In this document: piece after piece, positions 8,731 to 17,648 of the stretch | Layout: every line of letters starts with the position of its first letter | Numbering within the stretch: position 1 is the first letter of the stretch | NCBI GenBank assembly: GCA_023129715.1 | Contig: JAGMBO010000005.1 | Coordinates: forward strand, 1-64,000 | Origin: Candidatus Eiseniibacteriota bacterium | GTDB lineage: Bacteria; Eisenbacteria; RBG-16-71-46; CAIMUX01; WJJG01 | Length of the DNA: 64,000 bases | Direction: 5' to 3' | Notes under the pieces: generated by a model | Seen by the model: the letters and a program-made list of their open reading frames with translations, nothing else | What the model was told of the DNA's origin: nothing | The model's database searches: none | Program-made: the position numbers and the translations under genes

Positions 8731-11700
8731 TCAGAGACGGCGGCGTTCGTACTTGATATCCGGAAGGTCCTTGATACTGATTCGGAAGTAGTAGCTCGAT
8801 CGCCCACCACTCGTCCGCCGCTCGAAGACCGCCTGCCAGCAGTGCAGATCCCGTGAAAGGGTATACCCCTGGGAGGTCACCGCCTCGTCACTGATGTCGT
8901 AGTAGAGACCGTACTGCACCCGCCATGCAGGCGTCAGTGAAAGCCCCAGGGAGAGATTGGCCGAGCTGTTCTCCTCGGCCCCGGCGCTCTTCGAGAGCAC
9001 ATGGGTCAGCGTCATGTGCCAGGGTCCGGTCAGTGAGGAGAGCGCGGTCACGCCCCCGGGGCCGGGATCGATGCCCCCGGCGGGGTCACCGAAGTCCCCG
9101 TGACCTTCGCTGCCTGGAGGTAGCGTGCCGGCGCCCGCGTCTGCTGTCCGGCCGGTGCCCGCCGCGGTGGCCCCCCCGGCAACCCCGCCACCGCTGAGTC
9201 TCACGTTCGTCCGCAAGGAGAGCCGGTAGTCGTCGCGCCAGCGCTCGGGATCGTGCGTGATCGAGAGATTCGAGTCCAGGAAACGGCCCGGCTGCAGCCG
9301 GAAGCTATGGGAGATGTTGCTCCAAGGTTGCGCCTGCGCGGGATCGCTCGCCTTCTCCTCGGCAAGGAAGTCATAGGCGGTCGAGGTGCTCCAGACGAGC
9401 ACGTTCTCTTTCTTGCCCCCGCCATCTTCCGAGCGCCACTTCAGGTGGAAGCGTTGGGTCGCACGCAGGGAAACCGAACTTGCCTTCGAGCTGCGCAGGC
9501 TGATCCCGCCGACCGACGGAAATCCCTCGAGGTCTTCCAGCTCGGGGCGGTAGCTGTAGGCGGCGCTCAGCTCGACGACGTGCCGCAGCGCTTCCCAGGC
9601 CCCAAGATGCGGGGAAAGGGTCCCATAGAGCGTGGTTCCCGCAGAGAATCCCGCCCGCCAGGAGACGCCGGTGCGATGGCGGCCGCCGTCGGGATCCTCA
9701 TGGACCCAGGCGGCAGAGATGGTCGCCGACGGGGTCAGATTGATCGCTCCCAACAGGCGGCGCTTGTCCGAGAGTCTCACATTGAGACCGGAGGCCTGAT
9801 TCGTCTCCCGCTCACCGCACCAGTTCTTCGAGTAGATGCTGCGGTACTTCAGATCGCCGCGCACGTAGGTGCTCGCCAGAAACCCGAGTCGCCCCCCGTG
9901 TCCCCGTTCGTCGGCGCGCACGCCGAGCGGGAAGGAGTTCAGCGAGAAGGTCACGCTCGGAATCGACTGGCTGATCCGATTCGAGCAGTCTTCCGGGTCG
10001 CTCAAGTACTCGGTGCGATCGGCATAGAGCGAGAGCGAGGCTGCCGACCAGCTCTTGCTGAAGCTGACCTGGGAACGCAGAACCTGGTTGATGCGCTCGT
10101 CGACGCTGGCGCCGAAGTCGCGATCGCCGCCATAGTCCTTGTCGCTCTGGAAGTTTCCCGAGATCTTCAGGCTGGTACGCTCACCGAGCATCTGATCATG
10201 AGCGAGGCGGATCAGCCAGCGGTCGGCGCGTCCTCCGAGATAGTTCTCCTGGCGCGTGAACGAGGCTTCCGCCTGGCCGCTCAGGACGTAACGCAATCGA
10301 TAACGCGTCTTCAGGCTGTAGGTCGTGCGCGGGTCTTCCTCGTAGTAGTCGAGCCACCCGAGCATGTCGATGTAGTCGTTGGGGGCCCAGTAGTAGCCGA
10401 CGTTCTTCAGGAAGCGACCGCGTGAGGTGTCGAGACCAACCTCGACATCGGGAATCAAGATGCCGCTCTGGCGCCCACGTCGAGTCGGGAAGACCGCATA
10501 GGGAACCGCCATGATCGGAATGTGCCCCAGGTAGAGCACCACCGGGCGCGCCACGACCTTCTCGCCAGGAATGACCTTCATCTTCGGAGTTCGGAAGTGG
10601 AAGTGCGCGCTGTCGTCGGAACAAGTCGTGAAGCGCCCTTCCTCGACGAAGAAGGACTCGGCCGTCACGCGCTTGATCCGCTCTCCAATGTAGTATCCGG
10701 TGCCGAGTTGACTGCGCCCCTGGCAGATGAGTCCTTGATGCCGGTCGATACGGTAGGTCATCTCTGTCCCGACGATCTTCGAATTGCGATCGCTGAGCTC
10801 CGGCTCTCCCCGGGCGACGACGAGATTGCGCGGCGCATAGAAGACGATCTCCTCCGAGCGCAATTCCATGTCCCGGTAAGTCACGCTGCCCTCCCCCGAG
10901 ATGAGCATCTTCTCGGTGGCCACCGCGAAGTCGATCTGCTCTCCCGCGTAGTGCACCGTCTCCCCGGGATCGAAGGGCAACCACGCCAGCAGGGAATCGC
11001 TTGGCTCGAGGCTGCCGTCCCGGGCGAGCTGCCGGATGGCGTTCAAGGCGGCGGGGGAATAGGCCCCCTCGCTCGGACGGCGCGTGCGCGCGGCCGGTGT
11101 CCGCGTGCGCGCGGTATCGATCTCTGCCGACCCCTGCATGGTTCCGTGAGCGGCGTCCGCCGAAGCCGCCTCGGTCGTATCGGACTCCGCCGACGCCGGG
11201 AGCGGCGCGGGCGCGGCGCCCCGGGGCGCACCCGTGTAGGGTGTCGCGTAGCGCCCCTCGGTGCCCCCCTCGAACTGGATGCGTTCGACCCCGCTCTCGC
11301 CAAAGACGAGACGCAGCCGGCGCCCCCGGGTCCAGTTGTAGCCGACGCCCTGCGTGCGGTCCTCGGGGGAGGGCAGGTAGAGCGCCTCCGCATGCCCCTC
11401 CAGCAGCACGCTGCGAATCGCGCCTTCCTCGAGGAATGCGGTCAGCGAGTCCCCGACGGCGAAATGCCGCTCTTGGGGACGGTCGGCAGGGCTGTACTCA
11501 CTGCACGCATGGCCCCAGACCGAGAGGCGCTCGGCTGCGCCCCCGCGCAAGCCGACCACCATGCTGTCGCCGCTGATCCACCCTTCGGCATCCTGCATGA
11601 CCGGCGCCCCGGTCAGCAGAATGCGGTCTTCGGGCAGGAGGAAGCGGGCCCGCTCGCAGAACCCCTCGGCGCCCTCGTATGTCAAGGTCACGCCACCGCT

Positions 11701-12483
11701 CGCCGCCCCGATGCGCTCGTCGGTCCCCATCTCGAGGGTATCGGCGGTGACGCGCAGGCTGGCGCCCTCGGGACCAAACCCCTGCTCCATCCGGGGACGG
11801 AAGGACTCGTTGCCCACGACCCACATCAGAGCGGCGGCGCGATCGTAGGTCAGATACCGGCCTCGGACCTCGATGCTGTCGACCTGATCGCGCACGAGGA
11901 CTTCATCACCAGCCGTGGCGATGGAGTCGGCCAAGTTGTAGTGCAGCCAGGCGCACTCCAGACGCCGGTCGGCTTCGAGCAGGCGAACCGCCCCGCGCAA
12001 GGTGAGCGTCTCGCCGCGGCGGTCGTGGAAGAGACGGTCGGCGTAGAAGCGCCCCTCGGGCCCCTCGCCGCGCACGTTCTCCTCAAGCTCCAGTTTCTCC
12101 GACTGCCGGTAGTAGAGGCCGCGCTCGGCGTAGAGCACTCGGGATGTATCGCGGATGACCACCTGGCCCTGCAGCTCGATCACCTGCAGCTCGGGCAGCC
12201 AGCGCCCCTTCAGGGCACGGATGTGCATGGACTCGTGTTGGACCTCGACCGAGTCGATCTCCAGCGGCCCATCGATCGTGCCCACGAGCTGGCTCCCCGC
12301 CAGACGCCAGAGTCGCCCGCCAAGTCTCTGCCGGGCCGGCTCCCCCCTGGCGGGCACCTCGCCGACCGCCTCAGCCTCCGCGCTTGCCGGCACCTCTTGG
12401 GCGCGCGGCGCACCCAGGGCCCCGGCGCAGAGGGCGAGCAGACCGAGCAGGGCGGCCAGGAGGGTCAGGCATCCGGGGGGCAT
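8731..12483 (-). CDS. lptD: LPS-assembly outer-membrane protein LptD
   Basis: A 1250-residue protein with a signal peptide, two OstA/LptA-like beta-jellyroll segments (about 60-330 and 500-600), then the LptD barrel region ('ARPVVLYLGHIPIMAVPYAV', followed by many amphipathic strands ending near the C-terminus). LptD with LptE inserts lipopolysaccharide into the outer leaflet. The protein is much longer than E. coli LptD (784 residues). A low-complexity Ala/Pro/Thr-rich linker (about 410-475) separates the OstA segments. The start ATG at 12483 follows GAGGGGGAG and overlaps the ROK gene by 19 nt. It indicates an LPS-type outer membrane. Confidence 0.9.
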   Translation of the reverse strand: MPPGCLTLLAALLGLLALCAGALGAPRAQEVPASAEAEAVGEVPARGEPARQRLGGRLWRLAGSQLVGTIDGPLEIDSVEVQHESMHIRALKGRWLPELQVIELQGQVVIRDTSRVLYAERGLYYRQSEKLELEENVRGEGPEGRFYADRLFHDRRGETLTLRGAVRLLEADRRLECAWLHYNLADSIATAGDEVLVRDQVDSIEVRGRYLTYDRAAALMWVVGNESFRPRMEQGFGPEGASLRVTADTLEMGTDERIGAASGGVTLTYEGAEGFCERARFLLPEDRILLTGAPVMQDAEGWISGDSMVVGLRGGAAERLSVWGHACSEYSPADRPQERHFAVGDSLTAFLEEGAIRSVLLEGHAEALYLPSPEDRTQGVGYNWTRGRRLRLVFGESGVERIQFEGGTEGRYATPYTGAPRGAAPAPLPASAESDTTEAASADAAHGTMQGSAEIDTARTRTPAARTRRPSEGAYSPAALNAIRQLARDGSLEPSDSLLAWLPFDPGETVHYAGEQIDFAVATEKMLISGEGSVTYRDMELRSEEIVFYAPRNLVVARGEPELSDRNSKIVGTEMTYRIDRHQGLICQGRSQLGTGYYIGERIKRVTAESFFVEEGRFTTCSDDSAHFHFRTPKMKVIPGEKVVARPVVLYLGHIPIMAVPYAVFPTRRGRQSGILIPDVEVGLDTSRGRFLKNVGYYWAPNDYIDMLGWLDYYEEDPRTTYSLKTRYRLRYVLSGQAEASFTRQENYLGGRADRWLIRLAHDQMLGERTSLKISGNFQSDKDYGGDRDFGASVDERINQVLRSQVSFSKSWSAASLSLYADRTEYLSDPEDCSNRISQSIPSVTFSLNSFPLGVRADERGHGGRLGFLASTYVRGDLKYRSIYSKNWCGERETNQASGLNVRLSDKRRLLGAINLTPSATISAAWVHEDPDGGRHRTGVSWRAGFSAGTTLYGTLSPHLGAWEALRHVVELSAAYSYRPELEDLEGFPSVGGISLRSSKASSVSLRATQRFHLKWRSEDGGGKKENVLVWSTSTAYDFLAEEKASDPAQAQPWSNISHSFRLQPGRFLDSNLSITHDPERWRDDYRLSLRTNVRLSGGGVAGGATAAGTGRTADAGAGTLPPGSEGHGDFGDPAGGIDPGPGGVTALSSLTGPWHMTLTHVLSKSAGAEENSSANLSLGLSLTPAWRVQYGLYYDISDEAVTSQGYTLSRDLHCWQAVFERRTSGGRSSYYFRISIKDLPDIKYERRRL

Positions 12484-13460
12484 ACGGTCTCCCCCTCGGC
12501 GGCAAGACTGTCGCCGGCAAAGAGCGCGGCGCCGATGACGCCGGCCCCCAGACCGAGGGCCGCCGCACGCAGGGAGGCGACCCGCTCAGGCCCGATGATT
12601 GCCCGCTCGCGCAGGATCGCCCGGGCGGAACCCAGCAGCAATTCACCGGCCTGCGCGATACCGCCCCCGATGACGAAGCGTTCCGGATCGAGGAGGTTGG
12701 AGAGGTTGACGAGTCCGATCCCCAGCGCTTCCCCCGCCCGGGCGAAGGCGAGGCGGGCGGCAGGGTCGCCGCGTTGCGCCGCCGCACAGAGCATCTTCGG
12801 CGTCAATGCATCCCGGTCCCCCCCCACCGAATCGTAGGCGGGCTCTCCGGACCGCCAGGCAACCTGGTCGAAGAAGTCCGCCATCAACCCGCGCCGCCCG
12901 ACGAAAAGCTCAAGGCAGCCGCGATTCCCGCAGGGGCAGGGCGGTCCGTTGCGATCGATCGACATGTGGCCCACCTCGCCGCCGAAGCCGTGGAAACCTG
13001 ATGCGAGGCGCCCCCCGATGACCAGCGCCCCCCCGACCCCGGTGCCCAAGGTCAGGGCCACGACCGGGGAAGCCCCCCGGCCGGCTCCGGCGCGAGCTTC
13101 CGCGAGGGCGAAGGCGTTGGCATCATTGAGAACGAAAACGGGCAGGCCAAGTTTCCCCGCGATCAGGGGACCGAGCGGCGCGTCCCGCCAGCGGGGCAGA
13201 TTGGGCGAGAGATGCACAACGCCCTCGCGGCTGCTCACCAGTCCGGCGCATCCGATGCCGACGGCTGCCACGCTGCGGCCGGCCACGAACCGTCCCAGAT
13301 CGCGGGCCAGCCCATCGATGGCCTTGGCGGGGGGCAGCGCGACCGGAGTGGGAAACTCGGTCTCGGCGACGAGCTCACCCTCCCTGGTGAGCAACCCCGC
13401 CTTGATCGCGGTGCCGCCGATGTCGATGCCCAGGGTCAAAGGGGTCTCTGCGGCTGGCAT
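12465..13460 (-). CDS. ROK-family sugar kinase (glucokinase-like)
   Basis: A 331-residue ROK protein. The N-terminal phosphate-binding motif is LGIDIGGTAIKAG, the sugar-binding loop is near FVLNDANAFALAE, 'LGTGVGGALVIGG' follows, and the zinc motif is CPCGNRGCLE. No DNA-binding helix-turn-helix precedes the kinase fold, so it is more likely an ATP-dependent glucokinase or related hexose kinase than a ROK repressor. The start at 13460 follows CAGGAGGAGGG. It overlaps folC by 25 nt and lptD by 19 nt, so these three genes are translationally coupled. Exact sugar specificity cannot be read from the sequence. Confidence 0.88.
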   Translation of the reverse strand: MPAAETPLTLGIDIGGTAIKAGLLTREGELVAETEFPTPVALPPAKAIDGLARDLGRFVAGRSVAAVGIGCAGLVSSREGVVHLSPNLPRWRDAPLGPLIAGKLGLPVFVLNDANAFALAEARAGAGRGASPVVALTLGTGVGGALVIGGRLASGFHGFGGEVGHMSIDRNGPPCPCGNRGCLELFVGRRGLMADFFDQVAWRSGEPAYDSVGGDRDALTPKMLCAAAQRGDPAARLAFARAGEALGIGLVNLSNLLDPERFVIGGGIAQAGELLLGSARAILRERAIIGPERVASLRAAALGLGAGVIGAALFAGDSLAAEGETVCPPDA

Positions 13461-14836
13461 CGCCCTCCTCCTGCTGCCCGCGGTCGCCCTACCTCCATCG
13501 GCTCCGCCGCCGAGGGCTCGAAGGCAAAGAGCCGCTCGACCGGCCGCATCCCGAGTAACCGCATTCCCGCCTCGACGGTCAAGAACGATCCGGTGATCAG
13601 CACCGGCGCGCCCCAGCGCATCGCCCGGCGCCAGGCCTCGGCGACGCCGGCGCACGTCCAGGCCTCGAATCCGCCGCGGCGCGCGGCGCGGGCAATCGGC
13701 TCCAGCGGACCCGCGCGCGGGGAATCGAGGGGAATCAACAGCAGGCGTTCACCGAGCGGGCGGAGTCGGCGCAGGAACGCCGCGTGGCGCTTGTCTCCCA
13801 ACATGCCGACGATCAGTGTTGCGTCCTTCGCATCGGGAAGCCAGCGCCTCCACGTCTCGACGATCGCGGTGGCGCCCTGGACATTGTGGGCGACATCGAA
13901 GACGGTCAAGGGACCGTGACTCCGCGGTCGGCGCAGCTGAAAGCGGCCCGGCCAGGCGCCCTGGGTCAGACCGGCTCGCCGGGCGGCGCCGTCGAGTGGC
14001 CAGCCCGCAGCGGCCAGCAGGTGGGCCGCCTCGTCGGCGAGCAGCGCATTGACGACCTGGTGGGCGCCACAGAGACGGATCGTCTGACGGCCGGTCCGGG
14101 CGCCGGCTGCTTCGGAAGCGGCGGGTCGCTGCCAGTCATAGCGCGTGCCGCGACCCTGGGGCACCACACCGTGCCAACGGACTCGCCGTTCGAGCAACTC
14201 GAGGGGGGCTGCGAGTTCCTGCGCCCGCCGTCGAAAAACCTCCCGCACCGCCGGCCCGCTCGGCCCCAGGAGCAACGGTACCCCTCCCTTGATGATGCCC
14301 GCCTTCTCGCCGGCAATCTGCGGGCGCGTGCGACCGAGCGATTTCACATGATCGAGATCGATCCCGGTGACGATCGTGAGCGCGGGATGGACCACATTGG
14401 TCGCATCCAAACGCCCCCCCATGCCGACCTCGATCACCGCGACATCAACTTGGTGGCGGGCAAAGAGCTCGAAAGCGAGCAGGGTCGTCGCCTCGAAGTA
14501 AGAGAGGCCGATCTCGCGGATCAGCGGGGTCAACTCGCTGGTCACCGCGGCGATCTCGGCGGCAGAGGAGAGGTGGCCGTCGATGCGAATCCGCTCCCGG
14601 AAGTCGAGCAAGTGGGGCGAGGTGAGCAATCCGGTGCGCAGGCCGGCGGCGGCCAGAATCGCCGTCAGCAGCGCGCAGGTCGATCCCTTCCCATTGGTGC
14701 CGGCGACATGGATCGTCGCGTAGCAGCGCTCAGGGTGCTCCCGGGCGGCGGTTGCCGCAACGATGCGCTCGAGTCCGAGCTTGATCGCGCCATGCTCGAG
14801 CGCGTAGAGGAACTGGATCGCCGCGGAGTACTCCAT
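13436..14836 (-). CDS. folC: Folylpolyglutamate synthase/dihydrofolate synthase
   Basis: A 466-residue FolC of the Mur-ligase superfamily. The P-loop is IHVAGTNGKGST, followed by LLTSPHLLDFRERIRI (folate/glutamate site) and the family motif VGMGGRLDATNV. The C-terminal ligase domain contains 'FDVAHNVQGA'. It adds glutamate to folates and, in many bacteria, also to dihydropteroate. I chose ATG 14836, 11 nt after GGAG. An upstream GTG at 14848 overlaps its own Shine-Dalgarno sequence and is less likely. It follows accD by 15 nt. Confidence 0.93.
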   Translation of the reverse strand: MEYSAAIQFLYALEHGAIKLGLERIVAATAAREHPERCYATIHVAGTNGKGSTCALLTAILAAAGLRTGLLTSPHLLDFRERIRIDGHLSSAAEIAAVTSELTPLIREIGLSYFEATTLLAFELFARHQVDVAVIEVGMGGRLDATNVVHPALTIVTGIDLDHVKSLGRTRPQIAGEKAGIIKGGVPLLLGPSGPAVREVFRRRAQELAAPLELLERRVRWHGVVPQGRGTRYDWQRPAASEAAGARTGRQTIRLCGAHQVVNALLADEAAHLLAAAGWPLDGAARRAGLTQGAWPGRFQLRRPRSHGPLTVFDVAHNVQGATAIVETWRRWLPDAKDATLIVGMLGDKRHAAFLRRLRPLGERLLLIPLDSPRAGPLEPIARAARRGGFEAWTCAGVAEAWRRAMRWGAPVLITGSFLTVEAGMRLLGMRPVERLFAFEPSAAEPMEVGRPRAAGGGRCQPQRPL

Positions 14837-14851
14837 GACGGGATGCACTCC

Positions 14852-15796
14852 TCAGTCGAGAACCGGTGACGAGGAATCCCCGGCGGGGAAAGGGTTCCGT
14901 GCCGCGCGGGCGCCGGAATCCGTGCGCCGGTGGGGGACGCGTCGCGCCATGCTATCGGTGAAGTAGCGCAGGAGCGTGCCCAGGACGGCGCGCATCTCTC
15001 CCCGCGGGGTCACGCGGTCGACAAATCCGTGCGCCAGCATGAACTCGGCCCGTTGGAATCCGGCGGGCAACTCCTGACCGATTGTCTCGCGGATCACCCG
15101 CGGACCGGCAAAGCCGATCAAGGCGTTCGGCTCGGCGAGAATGACATCCCCGAGCGTCGCGAAACTCGCACTCACCCCCCCCGTCGTCGGATCGGCGAGG
15201 ATCGAGATGTAGGGCACGCCCGCATCCTGCAGGCGGGCCAACTCGGCACAAGTCTTGGCCATCTGCATCAAGGAGAGAATGCCCTCGTGCATGCGCGCTC
15301 CCCCCGAACTGGAGATGATCACCAGGGGACAGCGCTCACGCCGCGCCAGAGCCGTCACCCTTGCGACTCGCTCGCCGACAACCGAACCCATGCTGCCGCC
15401 GAGAAAGCTGAAATCCATGACCCCGAGAGCGATGGGAATCCCCTCGATCCGCGCCCGACCGGTGACGACCGCCTCGCGGGACGGCTGACCGCCCTGGGCG
15501 CGAGCCACCTTCTCGCTGTACTTGCCGCGGCCGTCACGGAACTTCAGCGGATCGACGGTGCGGATTCCGTCGAAGAGCTCCTCGAAGGACTCCGGATCAC
15601 AGAGGATCCGCAGATATTCCGCCGCGGGGATTCGGAAATGCGCCCCGCATCGCGCGCAGACCCACAAGCTGCGCTCCAACTCCTGGCGGTAGAGAATCTC
15701 CGCGCAGCTCGCACACTTGACCCAAACGCCATCCGGCGTTTGGCGGCGGCGGGCGACCCTGGACAAGGGGACGACCTTCTTGCGAAACCAGGACAA
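14852..15796 (-). CDS. accD: Acetyl-CoA carboxylase carboxyltransferase subunit beta
   Basis: A 314-residue AccD. The N-terminal MSWFRKK is typical, and a C4 zinc ribbon follows (CASC near residue 28, CARC near 47). Then comes the crotonase-fold carboxyltransferase core with SSGGARMHEG, the oxyanion-hole loop DPTTGGVSASFA, and GFAGPRVIRETIGQ. It transfers carboxyl from biotin to acetyl-CoA together with AccA, which is not in this window. The start codon is TTG at 15796, supported by AGGAG 7 nt upstream and by the conserved N-terminus. Confidence 0.96.
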   Translation of the reverse strand: MSWFRKKVVPLSRVARRRQTPDGVWVKCASCAEILYRQELERSLWVCARCGAHFRIPAAEYLRILCDPESFEELFDGIRTVDPLKFRDGRGKYSEKVARAQGGQPSREAVVTGRARIEGIPIALGVMDFSFLGGSMGSVVGERVARVTALARRERCPLVIISSSGGARMHEGILSLMQMAKTCAELARLQDAGVPYISILADPTTGGVSASFATLGDVILAEPNALIGFAGPRVIRETIGQELPAGFQRAEFMLAHGFVDRVTPRGEMRAVLGTLLRYFTDSMARRVPHRRTDSGARAARNPFPAGDSSSPVLD

Positions 15797-15825
15797 GGGC
15801 TGTCTCCTCTCTCACCGTCGGCGTC

Positions 15826-16353
15826 TTACTCCGTGATCCGCTTCCCGCGCCCCCGCACGGCGGTTTCCGAGGCTTCTGCTTGCGCGCCAGGGGTGAGATC
15901 CTGCCGCATCAACAGCGCATCCTCGCCGCCCTCGCCGTAGTAGTGCCGGCGGCGCCCGACGATGCGGAATCCGATCCGGCGATAAAGCGCCAGAGCCGCA
16001 GCGTTCGAATCGCGCACCTCGAGGTGGATTTCCCGCGCCCCGCGCCGCTCCGCTTCCGCCAAGATCGCTTCGAGAAAGCGGCGGCCCAGTCCGCGCCGCC
16101 GGTAGGCGGGCGCAACGGCCAGATTGGCGATCTGGACCTTGTCGCCGATGAACCAGGCGATCGCAAAGCCTGCCGGCCCTCCGGGACCGACCGCAACCAG
16201 AGGCCAGCGGACGTCGGGGGCCTCGTCCACTTCCGCCTGAAAGCAGGCCCGCGGCCAGGGATCGCCGAAGCAGGCGCGTTCGAGCGCAACGACCGCATCG
16301 AGATCATCCTCCCCCATCGGACGCAGGGCCAGCTCGTCCGGCTCAGCCGCCAC
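15826..16353 (-). CDS. rimI: Ribosomal protein S18 alanine N-acetyltransferase (RimI-type GNAT)
   Basis: A 175-residue GNAT protein. It contains 'IANLAVAPAYRRRGLGRRFL' (acetyl-CoA binding R/QxxGxG) and LEVRDSNAAALALYRRIGF, both characteristic of RimI. I chose GTG 16353, preceded by GGGAGGG with about 9-nt spacing; it overlaps the end of tsaB by 11 nt. It lies directly after tsaB, as in many bacteria where tsaB and rimI are adjacent or fused. In E. coli RimI acetylates the N-terminus of S18. Confidence 0.9.
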   Translation of the reverse strand: MAAEPDELALRPMGEDDLDAVVALERACFGDPWPRACFQAEVDEAPDVRWPLVAVGPGGPAGFAIAWFIGDKVQIANLAVAPAYRRRGLGRRFLEAILAEAERRGAREIHLEVRDSNAAALALYRRIGFRIVGRRRHYYGEGGEDALLMRQDLTPGAQAEASETAVRGRGKRITE

Positions 16354-17086
16354 CTTCGCGTTGCCCTCCCGGCCGCCGGGTGTCGGCACCCCGCAGGTAG
16401 GCCGGCTCCAGCGCATCGATCGCCGCGCCCTCGACCAGCTCCGCTGCGGGAGCCTGCGCCGCCAACAGCGCCGCCGCACCGGGCACGGCGCCGAGCAGCG
16501 CCCCAGGCAGCCAGACGGCGTCCGGATCGGCGGTCACCGCTGCCACCGCCTGTTCCAACACCCCGGCGACGCCATCCCCGGCACAGAGCAAGGGAAGTTT
16601 CCCCTCCCGGCGCGCGGCTTGCAAGGCTGCCTTGAGCCATGCGGCAGTCTCTCCCACGGGCCGCGACGCCGCACCAAGCAGCCACTGGAACCCCTCGGGC
16701 GCATGGTAGCCCGCCCCGCAGAACACCTCGCCTCGCCGGTAGGCGGTCAGCACCATCACCGCGCGGCCCGCCGCGCCCAGGGCGAAAGTCCGCGCCGCGA
16801 TCGTCGAGAACCCCACGACCGGCACCTCCAGGCCGAGCGCAAGCCCCTTGGCGGTCGCCAATCCAACCCGCACGCCGGTGAAGGATCCCGGGCCGAGCAC
16901 CACCCCAACGCGCTCAATCGCCCTGCGCGCCAGCCCGAGATCGGCCAGCAACCGATCGATCTGCGGCAAGATGCGCTCGCTCGCCGCCGCGCGCGCATCA
17001 CTGCGCGTCTCGGCGAGCAGGCGCCCCTCCCGGGCCAGAGCGACTCCGCCCAGAATCCCAGAGGTATCGATCCCGAGCGCGATCAC
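16343..17086 (-). CDS. tsaB: tRNA threonylcarbamoyladenosine biosynthesis protein TsaB
   Basis: A 247-residue ASKHA-fold protein with the TsaB hallmarks MIALGIDTSG and VVLGPGSFTGVRVGLATAKG. TsaB forms the TsaBDE complex that adds threonylcarbamoyl to A37 of ANN-decoding tRNAs. It has no metal-binding motif of its own, unlike TsaD. The start is GTG at 17086 with GGGGAGGAG just upstream. Between tsaE and rimI it forms a standard t6A/translation block. TsaD is not in the window. Confidence 0.93.
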   Translation of the reverse strand: MIALGIDTSGILGGVALAREGRLLAETRSDARAAASERILPQIDRLLADLGLARRAIERVGVVLGPGSFTGVRVGLATAKGLALGLEVPVVGFSTIAARTFALGAAGRAVMVLTAYRRGEVFCGAGYHAPEGFQWLLGAASRPVGETAAWLKAALQAARREGKLPLLCAGDGVAGVLEQAVAAVTADPDAVWLPGALLGAVPGAAALLAAQAPAAELVEGAAIDALEPAYLRGADTRRPGGQREGGG

Positions 17087-17157
17087 CTAGCTCCTCCCCG
17101 ATCCCCGGACGACCCGCTGGAGATCTCGAATCCGTCGACCGCAAGCGGCGGCGGCAT

Positions 17158-17634
17158 TCAAGACCCCTCCCGCTCCAGGGCTTTTCGCAGTTCAGCCGCA
17201 CGCGCCCGCGGCGCACTCAGTTCCACACTGCGGCAGTCCCCGCCGGCATGCTCGAGACGCACGATCAGCGCGCCCGGTGCCAGTGTCCCGCCGAGACGTT
17301 CGGCCCACTCGATGAAGCTGATCCCCTCTCCCTCGGTGAATTCCTCCCATTCCTCCAACTCGGCTCCCCGCCCGGCCGGTTCCCAGCGGTAGAGATCGAA
17401 GTGATAGATCGGGATCCGCCCCTGATAGACGTTGAGCAGTGTGTAGCTCGGTGAGCGCACGCGGCCGGGCACCCCGAGCTCCCGGCAGGCAGCGGCGACA
17501 AAGCACGTCTTGCCGCTGCCCAGCGCCCCGATCAGCCCGACGACATCCCCGGGACGCAGACAACGGGCGATGCGCCCGGCGAGCCTGGCCGTCTCTGCCT
17601 CGCCGGCGCTCTGCCACCTCATCACCCGGACCAT
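17158..17634 (-). CDS. tsaE: tRNA threonylcarbamoyladenosine biosynthesis ATPase TsaE
   Basis: A 158-residue P-loop ATPase: Walker A is GALGSGKTCF, followed by VRSPSYTLLNVY and 'YHFDLYRW', both diagnostic for TsaE. The acidic stretch and 'GISFIEWAERL' complete the active site. It hydrolyses ATP to reset TsaBD during t6A synthesis. ATG 17634 was chosen (AAGGCAGG upstream); an ATG four codons later is also possible. It lies 14 nt after the PorX-like gene and 71 nt before tsaB. Confidence 0.93.
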   Translation of the reverse strand: MVRVMRWQSAGEAETARLAGRIARCLRPGDVVGLIGALGSGKTCFVAAACRELGVPGRVRSPSYTLLNVYQGRIPIYHFDLYRWEPAGRGAELEEWEEFTEGEGISFIEWAERLGGTLAPGALIVRLEHAGGDCRSVELSAPRARAAELRKALEREGS

Positions 17635-17648
17635 CTCACGCCTGCCTT

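Noticed and set aside
10522-12837. Long open frames on the plus strand opposite lptD (770 codons), and likewise at 37839-40259 opposite the propeller and recO
   Set aside because: They mirror the codon pattern of strong minus-strand genes, have no recognisable domains or ribosome sites, and are expected in GC-rich DNA.
12465-13460. ROK gene as a transcriptional repressor
   Set aside because: The protein starts directly with the kinase phosphate motif; there is no N-terminal helix-turn-helix.
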